This document shows positions 1 to 11,819 of a DNA stretch of 64,000 bases, piece by piece; the stretch's first letter is position 1, and each line of letters begins with the position of its first letter. The notes under the pieces are model-generated. The model was not told the DNA's origin and ran no database searches. It worked only from the letters and a program-made list of their open reading frames with translations. The translations under genes and the position numbers were made by a program. The stretch lies in the NCBI RefSeq assembly GCF_018873765.1, contig NC_057919.1, forward strand, positions 69,310,984 to 69,374,983, given 5' to 3'. The DNA comes from Telopea speciosissima (lineage: Eukaryota; Streptophyta; Magnoliopsida; Proteales; Proteaceae).

Positions 1-586
1 AAATTACTAATAGCAGCGTTCCATCAATCCTAATCGTTAAATTATTATAATTTGATCTGAAGCGTTCAATTATTAAATCACTTTACCTGTTGTTTATCCA
101 TTTAATTGGTGAATTACATAGTGTTCCGTCTCTTTCAAACACAATCCCCAATATCCTGATTTTTACCTTAAAAAAAAAAAGAAAAAAAATATTTCCCAAA
201 ATCTCTTTCAAACACGAGGAGAGATGACAGTGAGGAGGAACACTGGGATCCGACTCTCTACTTCAAAGTTGGTACTTCCATCTTACTTCTATAAGAGCTC
301 AGCGTGCCATCTGGCCTAACAACCATCCAACGGTTGTACTTGAAAATTTCAAAATATTGTGAAAACCGAAAGAGAATTGTTAGAACCACCTCATACGTCA
401 AAACAAACCCATCCGATCGGTTCATTTACATCAAACCAAACCCATTTCACAACTCACACACTTGGGTAGGGTTTCAAATCGATTTGGGAAATCTAAAGAA
501 AACGTCCATCGATCCCTTCGTCTCTGCTTCACTCCCTGCTACTCTTCTTCCTCTCACAAAACCATATTTTCTCATTTTCAAATGGC

Positions 587-664
587 TTGAAGGAAGGTGA
601 TACCTGCACTTTTGAACTCACTCGCAAAGGAGACCGGAAGGTCATGGATTTCTCCTTGCTTTGA
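587..664 (+). pseudogene. B3-domain-like coding scrap inside the Mutator-like element
   Basis: The frame starting at 587 reads LKEGDTCTFELTRKGDR, then KVMDFSLL and a stop at 662-664. The LKEGD-x-C-x-FEL pattern is the end of the plant B3 DNA-binding domain (REM type). The rest of a B3 domain is not visible upstream in this frame, so this is at best a captured or decayed fragment. The match is short and from memory; chance similarity is possible. Confidence 0.3.
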
Positions 665-1108
665 ATCCCGCCATGAAAATACAATCCAATCTCATTGAAT
701 CCCAGGAAAGCATTCACAAAAATGCTTAAACAAATTTGATGGAATTTGACAATATATGTTTTTCGTTTATTTTTTCTGTTTTCTTATGAATAGACCCATC
801 TTTATGGGATTAACGATAGAATGTGATTATTTGAAACAAATTTGAAATCAACACAGAGTGTCATGATTCGTTTCTCAAATCTGAAACAAATTTTGTTATA
901 CTTTAACAAGAACCCGTCTCAACCACAGCACCAACGAATTCACCCCGAAAGCCTAGAAACCAGATCACGATCTGAAGCTTGGAGGTCTGCTACTCAGGTC
1001 GGACAAACCAGATCTAGATCTGGGTATTGTTTCCCACCTTCGTTCTTCGCCAGAGGAAGAAGAAGCTCGGCTTGGGACTTTGGGCAACGAACAAATAAGT
1101 GAGATTAT

Positions 1109-2115
1109 TGTAATGACCCAGCCCCTCTATTGGTATGACATTGTCATCTACCAGTCTCGAGGTTTTAAAAGCGCGTCATGTATGAGAAGATTACTCTCTT
1201 TATCAATAGCTCAAGATCTCCCTCCTAGTCGATATGGGACTAAATTTGCACAATGTAACGCCCCAAGAATATGGCCTAGTGCCGGCCTGTCTGGGAGATC
1301 GTTGAGGTGTTCCCACCAAGACACGACTAAGTACCAGGGGGTTTGGGAGATCGATGAGGGGGTGCAAACTTAGTCCCATATCGGCTAGGGAGGGAGATCC
1401 TGAGCTATTGATAAAGAGTAGCATGCTCTACATAGCATGACGCGTTTTAAAGCCTTGAGGCCCATTGGGCCAGAGAGGACAATATCATGCCAATAGAGGG
1501 GCTGAGTCGTTACAGTGGTATCAGAGCAAACTCCCGACATCGGTGGTGGGGCCACAGCGGAGACGTTATACCCGTAAGGGAGGGAGAATGTAATGCCCCA
1601 AGAATACAGCCTAGTACCGGCCTGCCTATACCCGTAAGGGAGGGAGAATGTAATGCCCGAAGAATACAGCCTAGTACAGGCCTGCCTAGGAGATCGTTGA
1701 GGTGTCCCCACTAAGACACAGCTGAGTACCAGGGGGTTTGGGAGATCGGTGGTGGGGCCACAGCGGAGACGTTATACCCGTAAGGGAGGGAGAATGTAAT
1801 GCCCCAAGAATACAGCCTAGTACCGGCCTGCCTATACCCGTAAGGGAGGGAGAATGTAATGCCCGAAGAATACAGCCTAGTACCGGCCTGCCTAGGAGAT
1901 CGTTGAGGTGTCCCCACTAAGACACAGCTGAGTACCAGGGGGTTTGGGAGATCGGTGAGGGGGTACAAACTTAGTCCCATATCGGCTAGGGAGGGAGATC
2001 CTCAGCTATTGATAAAGAGTAATCTGCTCTACATGGCATGACGCGTTTTAAAGCCTTGAAACCCATTGGGCCAGAGAGGACAATATTATGCCAATAGAGG
2101 GACTGGATCGTTACA
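1109..2115 (+). mobile_element. Small LTR retroelement (TRIM-like), rearranged, with 5-bp target duplication
   Basis: Two 261-bp LTRs (1254-1514 and 1855-2115) begin TGTAA and end TTACA. A primer-binding site, TGGTATCAGAGC, follows the first LTR at 1516, and the internal region is only about 74 bp before a purine-rich tract and the next LTR start at 1589. A 206-bp unit is tandemly repeated (1541-1746 and 1747-1952) and is nearly identical in the two copies. An inverted piece of the LTR 3' end occupies 1109 to about 1250. The whole block is bounded by ATTAT on both sides (1104-1108, 2116-2120), so it appears to have inserted as one unit. There is no coding capacity. The LTRs are a few percent apart by eye, so it looks fairly young. 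Confidence 0.75.
1541..1952 (+). repeat. 206-bp tandem duplication inside the TRIM
   Basis: Bases 1541-1746 and 1747-1952 are almost identical. Each unit contains the primer-proximal spacer, two purine tracts each followed by a TGTAATGCCC LTR start, and the LTR 5' third. Near-identity suggests a recent duplication or template switch during reverse transcription. Confidence 0.8.
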
Positions 2116-2763
2116 ATTATTTTCAGAAAAGATTCAGAGGATTCAAAAGAGGAAGAAGCCCGGACTTGGGTTCGTTGGGAAGAAGAGATCTGGTTTCAGA
2201 AAGGAGGACGATGAGAACTTTGGTTCCCCAAACCATGAGAAGAAGAGATCTGAGTGACTGAAATGGATTTGGTTTGATGTTAATGAACCGGTTGGTGGGT
2301 TTGTTTTAGGGTTTAAGGTGGTTCAAATAGATCTCTTTTGGTTTTCAAAATACATATGTTTATTCAGAGTTCTTCGAAACAATCATTCAATAGAATCATC
2401 CTTCATATTACCGGACTGATTAATTCGATTGAAATTGATCTACCCAAAAAAAGAAAAAATGATCAAACTCCTAATCAGTTCGGTATTGGTTTTGATTTTC
2501 AAAAAACCTTTAGAAGATCAAAATCGGCCAATAATGGATACCTATAGGTTTTGATTTAATTTTTTTTAGATCAAACTTTGTATCGGCCCAAAACCGGATC
2601 AAACTGATATATGAAAAAAATTCAATCATTACCAAACCAAATTTTATGTTAAAAACTGACCCCACTGCATGTGGTAAATAGATAAAAAGGGAAAGATGGT
2701 ATTAAAAAAAGAAAGAAGAAAAAAATCATAAAATAATGCAATTAAGCCACTAAATAAACATCA

Positions 2764-3525
2764 TGTAACCAAGACCTGCCTCCACTCGACAAATACGATT
2801 TACTGTCAATCCATGTCTCTTAGTGGATCGAACTCTCATAATGCTCATTTCACCATTCCTTAGATCGGATACGAATCGGATGTGATCGCCTCATAAATCT
2901 CATTTCATCAAACCTTAGAACTAGTTGAATCATCAAAAACCATAATGATCGCGGTCAATGATTAATTTTTTATTATCACTATATCATCGGTTGAATTTTA
3001 TTTTTCTTTCTTTTTTTCGGATTATTCATATTTTTCTCCCATATATTATTAAATAGATAGAGATATCCCTAAATGATGACGGATGCGAATCTTTAAATAT
3101 CTACTTACGACGGTTGCTATACCATACTGAGATATAAACAGATCGGATATGATCGGATCCAGATATTCTACGATCGAATGATATGGATGAGAAATTAACC
3201 AATATAGTGATTTTTTCAAATATTTTGACTTGTTTCCCTGATTTGTGTAACCAAGACCTGCCTCCACTCGACAAATTCGATTTACTGTCAATCCATGTCT
3301 CTTAGTGGATTGAACTCTCATAATGCGCATTTCACCATTCCTTAGATCGGATACGAATCGGATGTGATCGCCTCATAAATCTCATTTCATCGAACCTTAG
3401 AACTAGTTGAATCATCAAAAAACCCCTATTGATCGTGGTCAATGATTAATTTTTTATTATCACTATATTATCAGTTGAATTTTATTTTTCTTTCTTTTTT
3501 CTTCGGATTATTCATATTTTTCCCC
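2764..3525 (+). repeat. Direct repeat of ~280 bp (two copies, 205-bp spacer)
   Basis: The segments 2764-3040 and 3246-3525 are nearly the same. Both start TGTAACCAAGACCTGCC and end in a CGGATTATTCATATTTTT block. The spacer 3041-3245 is unrelated. It could be a pair of short LTRs with a tiny interior or a segmental duplication; no primer-binding site or target duplication was seen. Confidence 0.7.
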
Positions 3526-4218
3526 AGATATCCTTGCCGATCCTGAATCAGTGGGTATCTCTAAGACCGATGCAATCTAATTTTAAAAAAATTATAATAC
3601 CTAACAGATGCAATCTAATACCTAACCGATGCTATCTAATACATATCAACCAATACCAACAAGGTTATCCTATGTTCTTAAAAAAATTACTTTTTATTTT
3701 TATATATTTGTATCCTTGTCTATACTAACCCACCATTACAAGATCGCCCAGAAATCGGTTTTGGTCTCAGCCGATATCGATCTAAATCAATCTATCAGTT
3801 ATTCAATAATTCTTTTTTTTTTTTGTTCAAAAATTAGATTTTTTTTCATATTTTGACCCTTGTCTGTACCAACCCATCAATAGGGGTCCGATATTGGTAT
3901 TTGCTAAGGAATTGGAGAAAGAGAGAGATTATTTAGAACAAAAATGCCCATCTTGGGATTGGCTGAATTTGGCTGAATTTGGCGCATCGTGTTTGAAAGG
4001 GATAGAGCGAAAGAGATTTTGAGAGTTTTTTTATTTTTTTTATTTGGTACAAATCAGATTTTGGGATCGAGTTTGAGAGAAACACAACACTGCTATTATT
4101 AATGTAGTTCACCGGCTAAGTGGGTAAATAGCAAGTGGTATAATAAATTGGACGATCCAGATTAAATTTTAATAATTTAACGGTTAGAATTGATGGAGTA
4201 CTGCTATTATCAATTGCG

Positions 4219-6885
4219 CTGCTACCGCTCGCCCAACTTTAAATACAGAAAAAAGAAAAAGGCAGAGACTGCAAATATACAATAGAAATGAGAGTAATAA
4301 TTTGGAAGGTAATAACTAGCTGTCCTTTTCCTTGGTCCCTCAAAATGCTAAGTTTGTTAAACAGGAAATTATCATTCAAGTCTCAACACAACGTTATAGG
4401 GTAATGAGTGGAAAAATAATTAAAAACTAAACATTTCTTTATGAAATCCTTTTGGTTAAATTCATACCTTTCTTGTATAATATATATATATACTAGCAAA
4501 CTATATGTTGGGGTTGAGAGGATAAGGGCACAGGGGAGATTGTGAAGAAAGGGGAGAGTTTTTGGAAGGGAGAAGAAACTTGTGGGGGGAGAGAGAGAGA
4601 TCATTGGATTTTAGGGTGTCTTCTCTTCTGGACAACAACTCCAATTGAGAAAATTGTCTAATCCACAATAATTGATTGTGGCATTAAGAAACTTTTTGTT
4701 TCTTCCATTAAAAACTTCTCTCATTTCAAGTTTCTTCCATTAAAAACTTCTCTCATTTCAAGTTAATTTCCTTGTCTCTATATCCAAATCACCATTGACA
4801 TGGCCATGAACATTACTAATTAAGAGATACCCAACCGATAAGTATTACATTGTCTAATCCGCAATAATTGATTGTCACATTAAGAAAGTTTTTGTACCCC
4901 TTTGTAGGTATTTCATGGTTTTCAGATGTCAAAATCTCTGGGCCTCGGCCATTGTACCTACAATATGCTTACTCCATTCTCATCTACCCAATTGCATCAT
5001 AGCTTCTCTCTCCAGGGGACATGAAATATCTAATGTCCTACAAGTTGTGCTCATTACATGGAACAAAAGAAATTTGAGAGGGGGGGGGGGGGGAAGAGGA
5101 AGGACAAATCACACATGTTTGAGCAAGTAAAAAAGCAAAGTTTCTTAAATAATACACTCAATTCACTAATACTATATAAAACCTCAAAAGCAAGATGAAG
5201 GACCTAAGAATGGTTAAGTTTGATAGATTACAAGATTAATCAGGCTGCGGAATCCTAAAAGGAAAAATAATCAACATCCTTACATCTATATTGAGCTAGA
5301 TAATATTCGAGCCAATAAGAGCCACACTTACACGTTAGGATCAGCTTACTGCTTTGCATAGTAAAGGGCAACATTCAACTTCCTCTACTCACTATCCTTG
5401 CAGTGGTCTCCACACCAAGAGAAAAGAATATCTTTCCATAACTCCAGAAGCAACTCAACAACCATGTTTAGAGTCTCCGACAATTTACAATCTACACCAA
5501 AGTTTTCAGAAAGCTTTCCGGAAATTTACAATCAGTGTCCAGAATATCTCTGCAAGGGTGAGCAGCTTCTGCAAAAACCGATTGGAAAGAAGGTTTAGAT
5601 CTGTAAAAATGTGGGGAGTGTAAAGTATGTCTATGGAAAAGTCATTGCACACGAATTAAGAAAGAAATGTTTTACAATGATTTTTATGTTTAATCCTTGA
5701 CGTCAACTTTGTCATAATGTAAAGAATCAGAAGATTATGAAGGTTGGATGTTGCGAGAAATTGTTGGTCCCATCAAATTGTGTGGACATGAAATGTAATT
5801 GATCAAACAATGAGAATGTCATGTTGAGCTGAATAGTTCCCTGTTTAGGCTTCTTCCTTAGAATAAATAATTAAATAAGCTTAAACATACTATTTCACAA
5901 GTTGAGAAGACTTAACTAACACATATTTAGAATCAGGTCCAAAAGTGAAAGAAGGTACTACTATTTTTCAAGGCAACAATTCTGGCCTAATATACCGTTT
6001 CTTCTTGGTTTCTATCACTCATTAGGACATAATTTTTGGGTCCTGAAGTCATATATTGGAATTTAATCTATTAAATCAACACACTGTGCAGGATAAAATG
6101 CTCATCCTGGGATGCTCTAGAGAATGTGTATTGCAGATCATAGGAACTACATGATTGAATTTGTTTTAACATCCACTCCTGTATTCCTTCTTATAAAACT
6201 CAGTGAAAGCTAGTGGTGAAGAGGTTAGGATCACCCGATCGATCTCTAGTATACTTGCTTACTATTATCAGTAAGCACAAACAATAACAGAGGTACAAGT
6301 CTTGGTCCAATTTGACTACAAAAATGATCACGAAAGCATTTGATATCTAATAAATAAGACACTCCATTTTTATAGTTTGCATTTCAATTGAGATGGACAC
6401 CAATAGGTCTAATTTGGTAGCATGGATACAACATTCATAATGATTCTCCTAAATAGGCTAACTTCATCTATTCAGAATGAATTTTATTATTACCTTGTGC
6501 TAGAAACTGGAGATTCTTGTGTTCTCTGATCACTTTGAAAGTGTCTCACTGCTTTGTAGCAAAAGCATATGAAGCCAAACCAATACTTCTATTGTTCATC
6601 CTTTGCCTCCTTTAAAGAAACCAAATCACCCATTAGTAGTTGCTGACACATAAAAATTTAAATAGGGCTGAAATTATCACAATCAATAAGCAACGATAGC
6701 CATGCTCCCCCCGCTGGTTTTCCCATAAGTAGTTTCGGTATGACTCTAATGGAAAAAAGAAATAAGGTTAAGTGAAAGAGAAAGGGGTAGAGTTTGAGAG
6801 ACAGAAGGAACTTGGGTAGTTATGGTTTGACCTTGGGTAGTTAGGGGGTAGAGAGAAGAGAGAGAGAGAGAGAGGAATCTTACAA
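4219..6885. other. Gene-free AT-rich stretch with short tandem repeats
   Basis: No coding family is recognisable. A 32-bp unit is tandemly doubled at about 4698-4761. A block of about 45 bp beginning ATTGTCTAATCC occurs at about 4652 and again at about 4850. A run of G lies near 5080-5092. Confidence 0.5.
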
Positions 6886-6889
6886 TTGT

Positions 6890-8700
6890 ACCAATTAGAC
6901 AAATCCATCGTATGAGAACCCACACTCATGGTAAATTTCCCAACATCAAGCACCATTTTTCTCCACAAGAAGGAAAACACCTAGATTGAACTGAGCAAGT
7001 AGCTCTTATTCGATATTAATTTTTTGAATGACATCACAGACATTCAATTTCTAAATTCTTAAAAAAATAGCTTGGGCAAAAATCTCGAATGGTGAATTAT
7101 GAAGGAACATATACGATAAAAAAAACAAATGAAGTTTTGGGAAGAACATATACAGTAAAAAGAAGTATACCTAATATGTATGGGCAAATGAGAAAAAAAA
7201 AAAAAACAGGGCTCTCCTTCTACATAAGATTTGTTTACTATAGAAATTATTACCGTCTTGTTTCCCATTGAAACTTGTTCCAGAGCTGTTTTAGTATCAT
7301 CCTTTGGAACATTCATGGTGTTCCAAAATCCAATGGAAGTAATAGAGCAGCCAATGTTTCAATTTCTACAGAAAATGAGGAACTAAAAGAAGGAGAGTGA
7401 GGATCCTTACCATGTTTAGTGATAGGCATTGGTATTTTCGGAATGGTGAGAAAACCTGTTGCCTAAAATAATATTTGTAGTCTGCCCAGGAACCACAAAC
7501 TTTTACAAGTACATATACAATTGAGTTGGCTAGGCATTGAAAACAGTATACTGAGTTTAATTACATGAAATTGTGGTCAAAACCAATCACATCAAACAGA
7601 GGATACAGTTATTCCAAATTACATTAGATAAAAGAAATCCCTTTAATTGAGAATCCCTCATGCAATACCAAGCAAGAGGTACAAAAAAGTAACTTTTGAA
7701 GATTCATAGATCAGTTTTGCAGCTTTGATTCCTTTCTTAGGATTCATATTCTTGAAATTAGAAGAGTGGAGAAATATAAATGACAGAAAAAAGAAACACC
7801 AATAGGGAGAGCACTTCTTACAAGTACAACCAATAGGCAATATCCAATCGAACATGCCCAAGTTTAACATCATCCATTTGAAATCCTAATGTCTAGAACA
7901 GAGCATATGCAGCAGCAGCATATATGGTTATTTTAACAGAAATTCTGCATAGGGTTTTGTCAATTCAGTGGGTACCTTCTTGGGTAGTGATGAAGTTGGC
8001 GTAACCGTAACCAAGCAATCTCCAGACATTGAGTCTCTGCAAACCTGACGGATGCAAGATTCTCATAATGGAGAAACATCGAAGAGTTGTACACCGGTGA
8101 TGTCAGGGTGAAGGTCCCCAATGTGAAGCAAAGGCACAGGGATGGTCTAAGGTACAACCATTGACACCCACACATGCAGGAGGAGATGACACAAAGAATT
8201 TCTAGAGAATAAAGAAATGCTAGTGGTGGCATTAGGACATGTGCACTATTACTCAACCTTCTCTCAATCATCAATCCAGATAGGAAACTTCAAGTTTGGA
8301 CAGTAATAAATCCCACATGGTTACCCCTATAATCTCAAAATCAAGAAATAAATATCCATTTAAGATGGACACAAATCCTTACCTTTGAAACCCAAATCAG
8401 TGGCTGTAGCAACAAATCCACCCACAGATTCATTAACAAAGTCTCTCTTGATCCTGTATTTCACTATTTCTGCACCAACTACTCCATGCCTATAAAATCC
8501 CTCTAATTGAAGCAAAGGTCAAACCATAATTACCCAACAGGTTTAGAGTCCTTATCAGCCCAGGAAGCACAACACTTCTCTCAACATGAGGCACATTGTA
8601 CCAAGTCACAACAACTGTTCCACAAATAGACCCAGAAACCAAACTCAAAGTCGGACCCTTAGTCGCCTTCATCATTGAAGTGTCACTGTCCTCAAAATAT
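6890..8700 (-). pseudogene. Unidentified possible exons, minus strand
   Basis: Several short open stretches on the minus strand are flanked by splice-like signals: about 6895-6980 (VFSFLWRKMVLDVGKF), about 7263-7330 (MNVPKDDTKTALEQVSMGNK), 7401-7456 (acceptor TTTTAG, donor GTAAGG), about 8397-8480 (VVGAEIVKYRIKRDFVNESV, then a GTAAGG donor) and about 8540-8690 (TKGPTLSLVSGSICGT). I do not recognise the protein and could not link the pieces in one consistent frame. The stretch is either a many-exon gene that I cannot resolve or, more likely, a decayed one. A poly(A)-binding-protein scrap lies within the same interval. Confidence 0.25.
7971..8105 (-). pseudogene. Poly(A)-binding protein RRM1 fragment
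   Basis: On the minus strand the pieces HIGDLHPDITGVQLFDV, then VCRDSMSG, then LLGYGYANFITTQE appear in order but in different frames. They match the first RRM of plant poly(A)-binding proteins (consensus VGDLxPxVTxxQLFD, RVCRD, LGYGYVNF; the last is RNP1). The functional protein binds mRNA poly(A) tails. Here at least two frame changes separate the pieces and the upstream start is absent. The fragment stops at a splice-like AAG/GTACCC junction, as though exon 1 of a genomic copy had been duplicated. This is not a working gene. Confidence 0.55.
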
Positions 8701-9034
8701 CCTACTTTTGAAGGATCTGTGGTTCTCCTCTAATTGGAAAAATAAATAAATGATCCAAAACGCTCCAAACACAAAATCATAAGAATATGGATGAGAGAAA
8801 TACAATTTATACTAACACTACCCAGAGCTGATCATCACATATATACAAAATGGGAGAAAACCATCAAATTCATAAAAGGCACATTACTCAAGATTTCAAA
8901 ATACACTCAGAAATCAATGAGAGAGATAAACAAAATAATCACTTTGTGTTATTCGTGCAATTTTTTCACTTAATTTAACAACATTGGACTTGAATGTGTC
9001 CAAAGGATTCAATTGTTTCACTGATAATCCATTC

Positions 9035-9073
<39 letters not shown>

Positions 9074-9765
9074 GTAAAAATCAATTCTACATGTTAGAAC
9101 TGGTAAAAGTTTTGCAAAGAAATTTGGAGAGATTAAAAATACAGTTGGCAAGGAAAAGGTTCCAAACTCCAAAGAAAGAGCTCCAAATTGAAGTCACAGA
9201 GAGAGAGGAATAAATGTGATGTTTCAGATAGGGATGTGTCTAAGGGAAACGTATGAGTAAAGGAAATAAAACCAAACCCGAAGTCGCAACCTTAATCGTC
9301 TTCATTATTGGAGTTTCACTGTCCTCGAAATATCTCAGTTCTGAACAATCCATGGTTCTCTTCTAACAAAAATAAATAAATAAAATGGTTGAAAACGATC
9401 CAAACTCAAAATCACAAGAATATGGATGAGTAAAATATAGTTTATATTTACACTACCCAGAGCGGATCATTGCAAATATACAGAGGGGGAGAAACCCATC
9501 AAATTCATAAAGTGCCATTAATCAATATTTCAAAATAAACACTAAAATCGATGAGAGATATGGACATAATAATCAAATTTTCACTTAATTTATCAACATT
9601 GGACTTGAATGAGTCCAAATGATTCAATTACAACAACAAATGAGAATAATCCATTCTACTATCAAATCATGTTAAATTTTTCAAAGAAATTTGGAGGGAA
9701 TGAAAATACAGTTAACATGGAAAAGGTCCATACTCCAAAGAAAAAGTTCCAAATTGAAGTCTGTT
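8620..9765. repeat. Tandem segmental duplication (~0.5 kb, diverged)
   Basis: The segment of about 8620-9195 is repeated in the same orientation at about 9275-9765. Shared landmarks, in order, are a TTCACTGTCCTC-like block, ACTACCCAGAGC, CATCAAATTCATAAA, CAACATTGGACTTGAATG and AAGAAATTTGGAG. The left copy contains a (TA)n tract at about 9038-9070. One candidate exon of the unidentified gene lies in the left copy, and the right copy keeps a decayed version of it. Confidence 0.65.
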
Positions 9766-10599
9766 TATAAGTAGTCCGTGAGGGCGATGTTGCGAGGGTT
9801 TGCAGCAGTGTGGTAACAAGCAGAACTTTAGAAGCCCTAAATGAAGATAGGAGAACTGAAAAGTAAAAAAGGGGATCGATCCCATTAGGTGTAAATCCTA
9901 AGATAAACCACCAGAAATACAATTAGTTAATGAATCCTATGGAAGCAACCCATTTCAATCATGCAGGAAATTCTACATGAAAAAGAAAATCAATACAAAC
10001 CAATTAAGATATTACCTAATCTTCTTCAGTCGTTCCAAATCATCTCACAACTTCATATCCAGTACGTTTGACACAACCTGTGAGAGACAAAGAAATAGAT
10101 TAGGAGAGAGAGAGAGAGAGACAATAAAAAGAAAACTCCATCCTGAATAAACAAACAAAGCATTAAATCCAAGCGGTTGGGTGTCTTGATGGTGAATTTC
10201 ATCTCCAGGGTCATTCGTGCTCCTCTGTTTTCAATTTGAGAGAGAGAAAGAGAGAGACCCACATTATCTGTGAATTCCATCAACCACCAGGCAGATGGAT
10301 GAGCAAGACAGATGCTTTTAAGAGGCAAATTCGAAATTTAGGGAAATAGATAACAAACAAAAAACAATACATGCAACATATCGGATTAGACACTGCTAAA
10401 AAGATTAATCTCTAAGACAGCATTGGCGGTTTGAGGACGGAGACGAAACACTATAAGCAATGGGGTTGCAGAGGCCCGTAAGAGAGAATGAGATTACCAA
10501 GCCACCACAGCCAAAACCTCCATATTTAGCAAGAATGACAGACAAAGAGCGAAAAAGGAGGGCGGAGGTAGGGCAAGGAGAGGAGGGCACAAAAATTCA

Positions 10600-11819
10600 C
10601 AACCGTTACAGTTATTGAGAGGGGAGGCGAAGGTTCGTATCTGCAAACCTGGAAGAGTGGCCACGGTAGGCTTCTATGGATCTCTGTTTGTTGGGTAAGG
10701 GTCCTCTAGTGCATAGAGATGGTTTGCGCGCGAGTAATTTTTGAGGGGGTTATGGGTATTTTTGTCAACTGAAAAATTTGACAACAAAAGTTGAGAGAGA
10801 GAGAGATAATGCATGCACGAGATAATGCATGCACTTATGGTTTTACCTCAGGGAAACATACAGAGGTGCTCCATTACCTCCACTGCTCCGTGCTCTTAAG
10901 TTGCAGAAGCTAGAAGACGAGATGCAAAGAGGAGTTGCAGAAGCCAAAAGCCGAGATTGGGAGAGGAAGTAACGCGTAGCTTGATCTTGAATCCTTAAAC
11001 AAGTAAGGATTTACCCCATGGAAACACAGAGCGGCAGATGTTGGGACTTGCGACTAAGGATTCTACGTGTCGAACTCTCAGCCCTGAACTGTACCACACT
11101 GCACTTTTAGGGAATTGGAGAAGATTTTAATTCAAAACTTACATTTCCTATCAAACTCAAAATATTTATTTAGTCTCACCTCTCAATGAGTTTTTCTTGT
11201 TTTTTTTGGAAAGATGTCAATCCTAATTTCATTGCAATTGCATCATATTACATCTTTTCACAATGTAAAAAGAAAAAGCTTTCCTACACCATGGGTGAAG
11301 TCACAACTCACAAATGCTTTGCCCCAGTACTATATGAAGTTGATAATACCTCCATTTTTCCTCAATACCCTATGAACACCATCCAAACCCGTGGGAGAAT
11401 CCCTTAACTGTGGGTGAAGGAAAACTGGCTCCATGGTAAGATGGAGGGTGTTTAGACTATGTTTGGAATGCCAAAAAAAAAAACAGAGAAAGACGCATAA
11501 ATGTCTCATTACTTTCATCCGATTCTACTTTTCTTTTTTGTTCAATTCATATATTGCGTTCCAAACATAGCTTTAGGGAAATAAAATAGTATTATCCGAT
11601 AAAATGGGTTAGGAAAATCAAGATTATATATCCCATACAACGACCCATTAAGAGGTTTTTTTCAATGGTGACGCTTACATATCATCTATGTGATCTATAT
11701 TTCGATCCAGATCTTCTATGGCATGGATTGCCCGTTCTGCCGTGCTGGGCAGATATAAGACGACGCATATTGTCCGCCTTATCCCTGCTCGAGTGCCTTT
11801 CCCGTAAAGCAAATTAATG
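10600..11819. other. Gene-free stretch
   Basis: No recognisable coding sequence. A short inverted motif around CCATGGGTGAAG (11288) and TGGGTGAAGGAAAAC (11410) resembles a MITE family whose ends recur at 13198, 15723 and about 44146-44290. Confidence 0.4.

Larger units (their letters stand above)
1..4218. mobile_element. Mutator-like element with ~220-bp terminal inverted repeats
   Basis: Bases 1-216 are an imperfect inverted copy of 3988-4218. Both arms share, in order, an AATAGCAG end motif, a CCATCAAT block, a TTAAATTATTA block and a CTTTCAAACACG inner end. Two arms of this length about 4.2 kb apart, with no transposase visible between them, suggest a non-autonomous Mutator-like element. 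Its left end lies at or just outside the window edge, so the target duplication cannot be checked. Between the arms are a B3-like coding scrap (587-664), a small LTR element (1109-2115) and a 280-bp direct repeat (2764-3525). A CACTA or other TIR element is less likely because of the arm length. Confidence 0.6.

Noticed and set aside
5354-5623. 89-codon plus-strand frame
   Set aside because: Composition and overlapping alternative frames suggest chance; no domain is seen.
9038-9070. (TA)n tract as a functional site
   Set aside because: Ordinary microsatellite with nothing around it to suggest a role.
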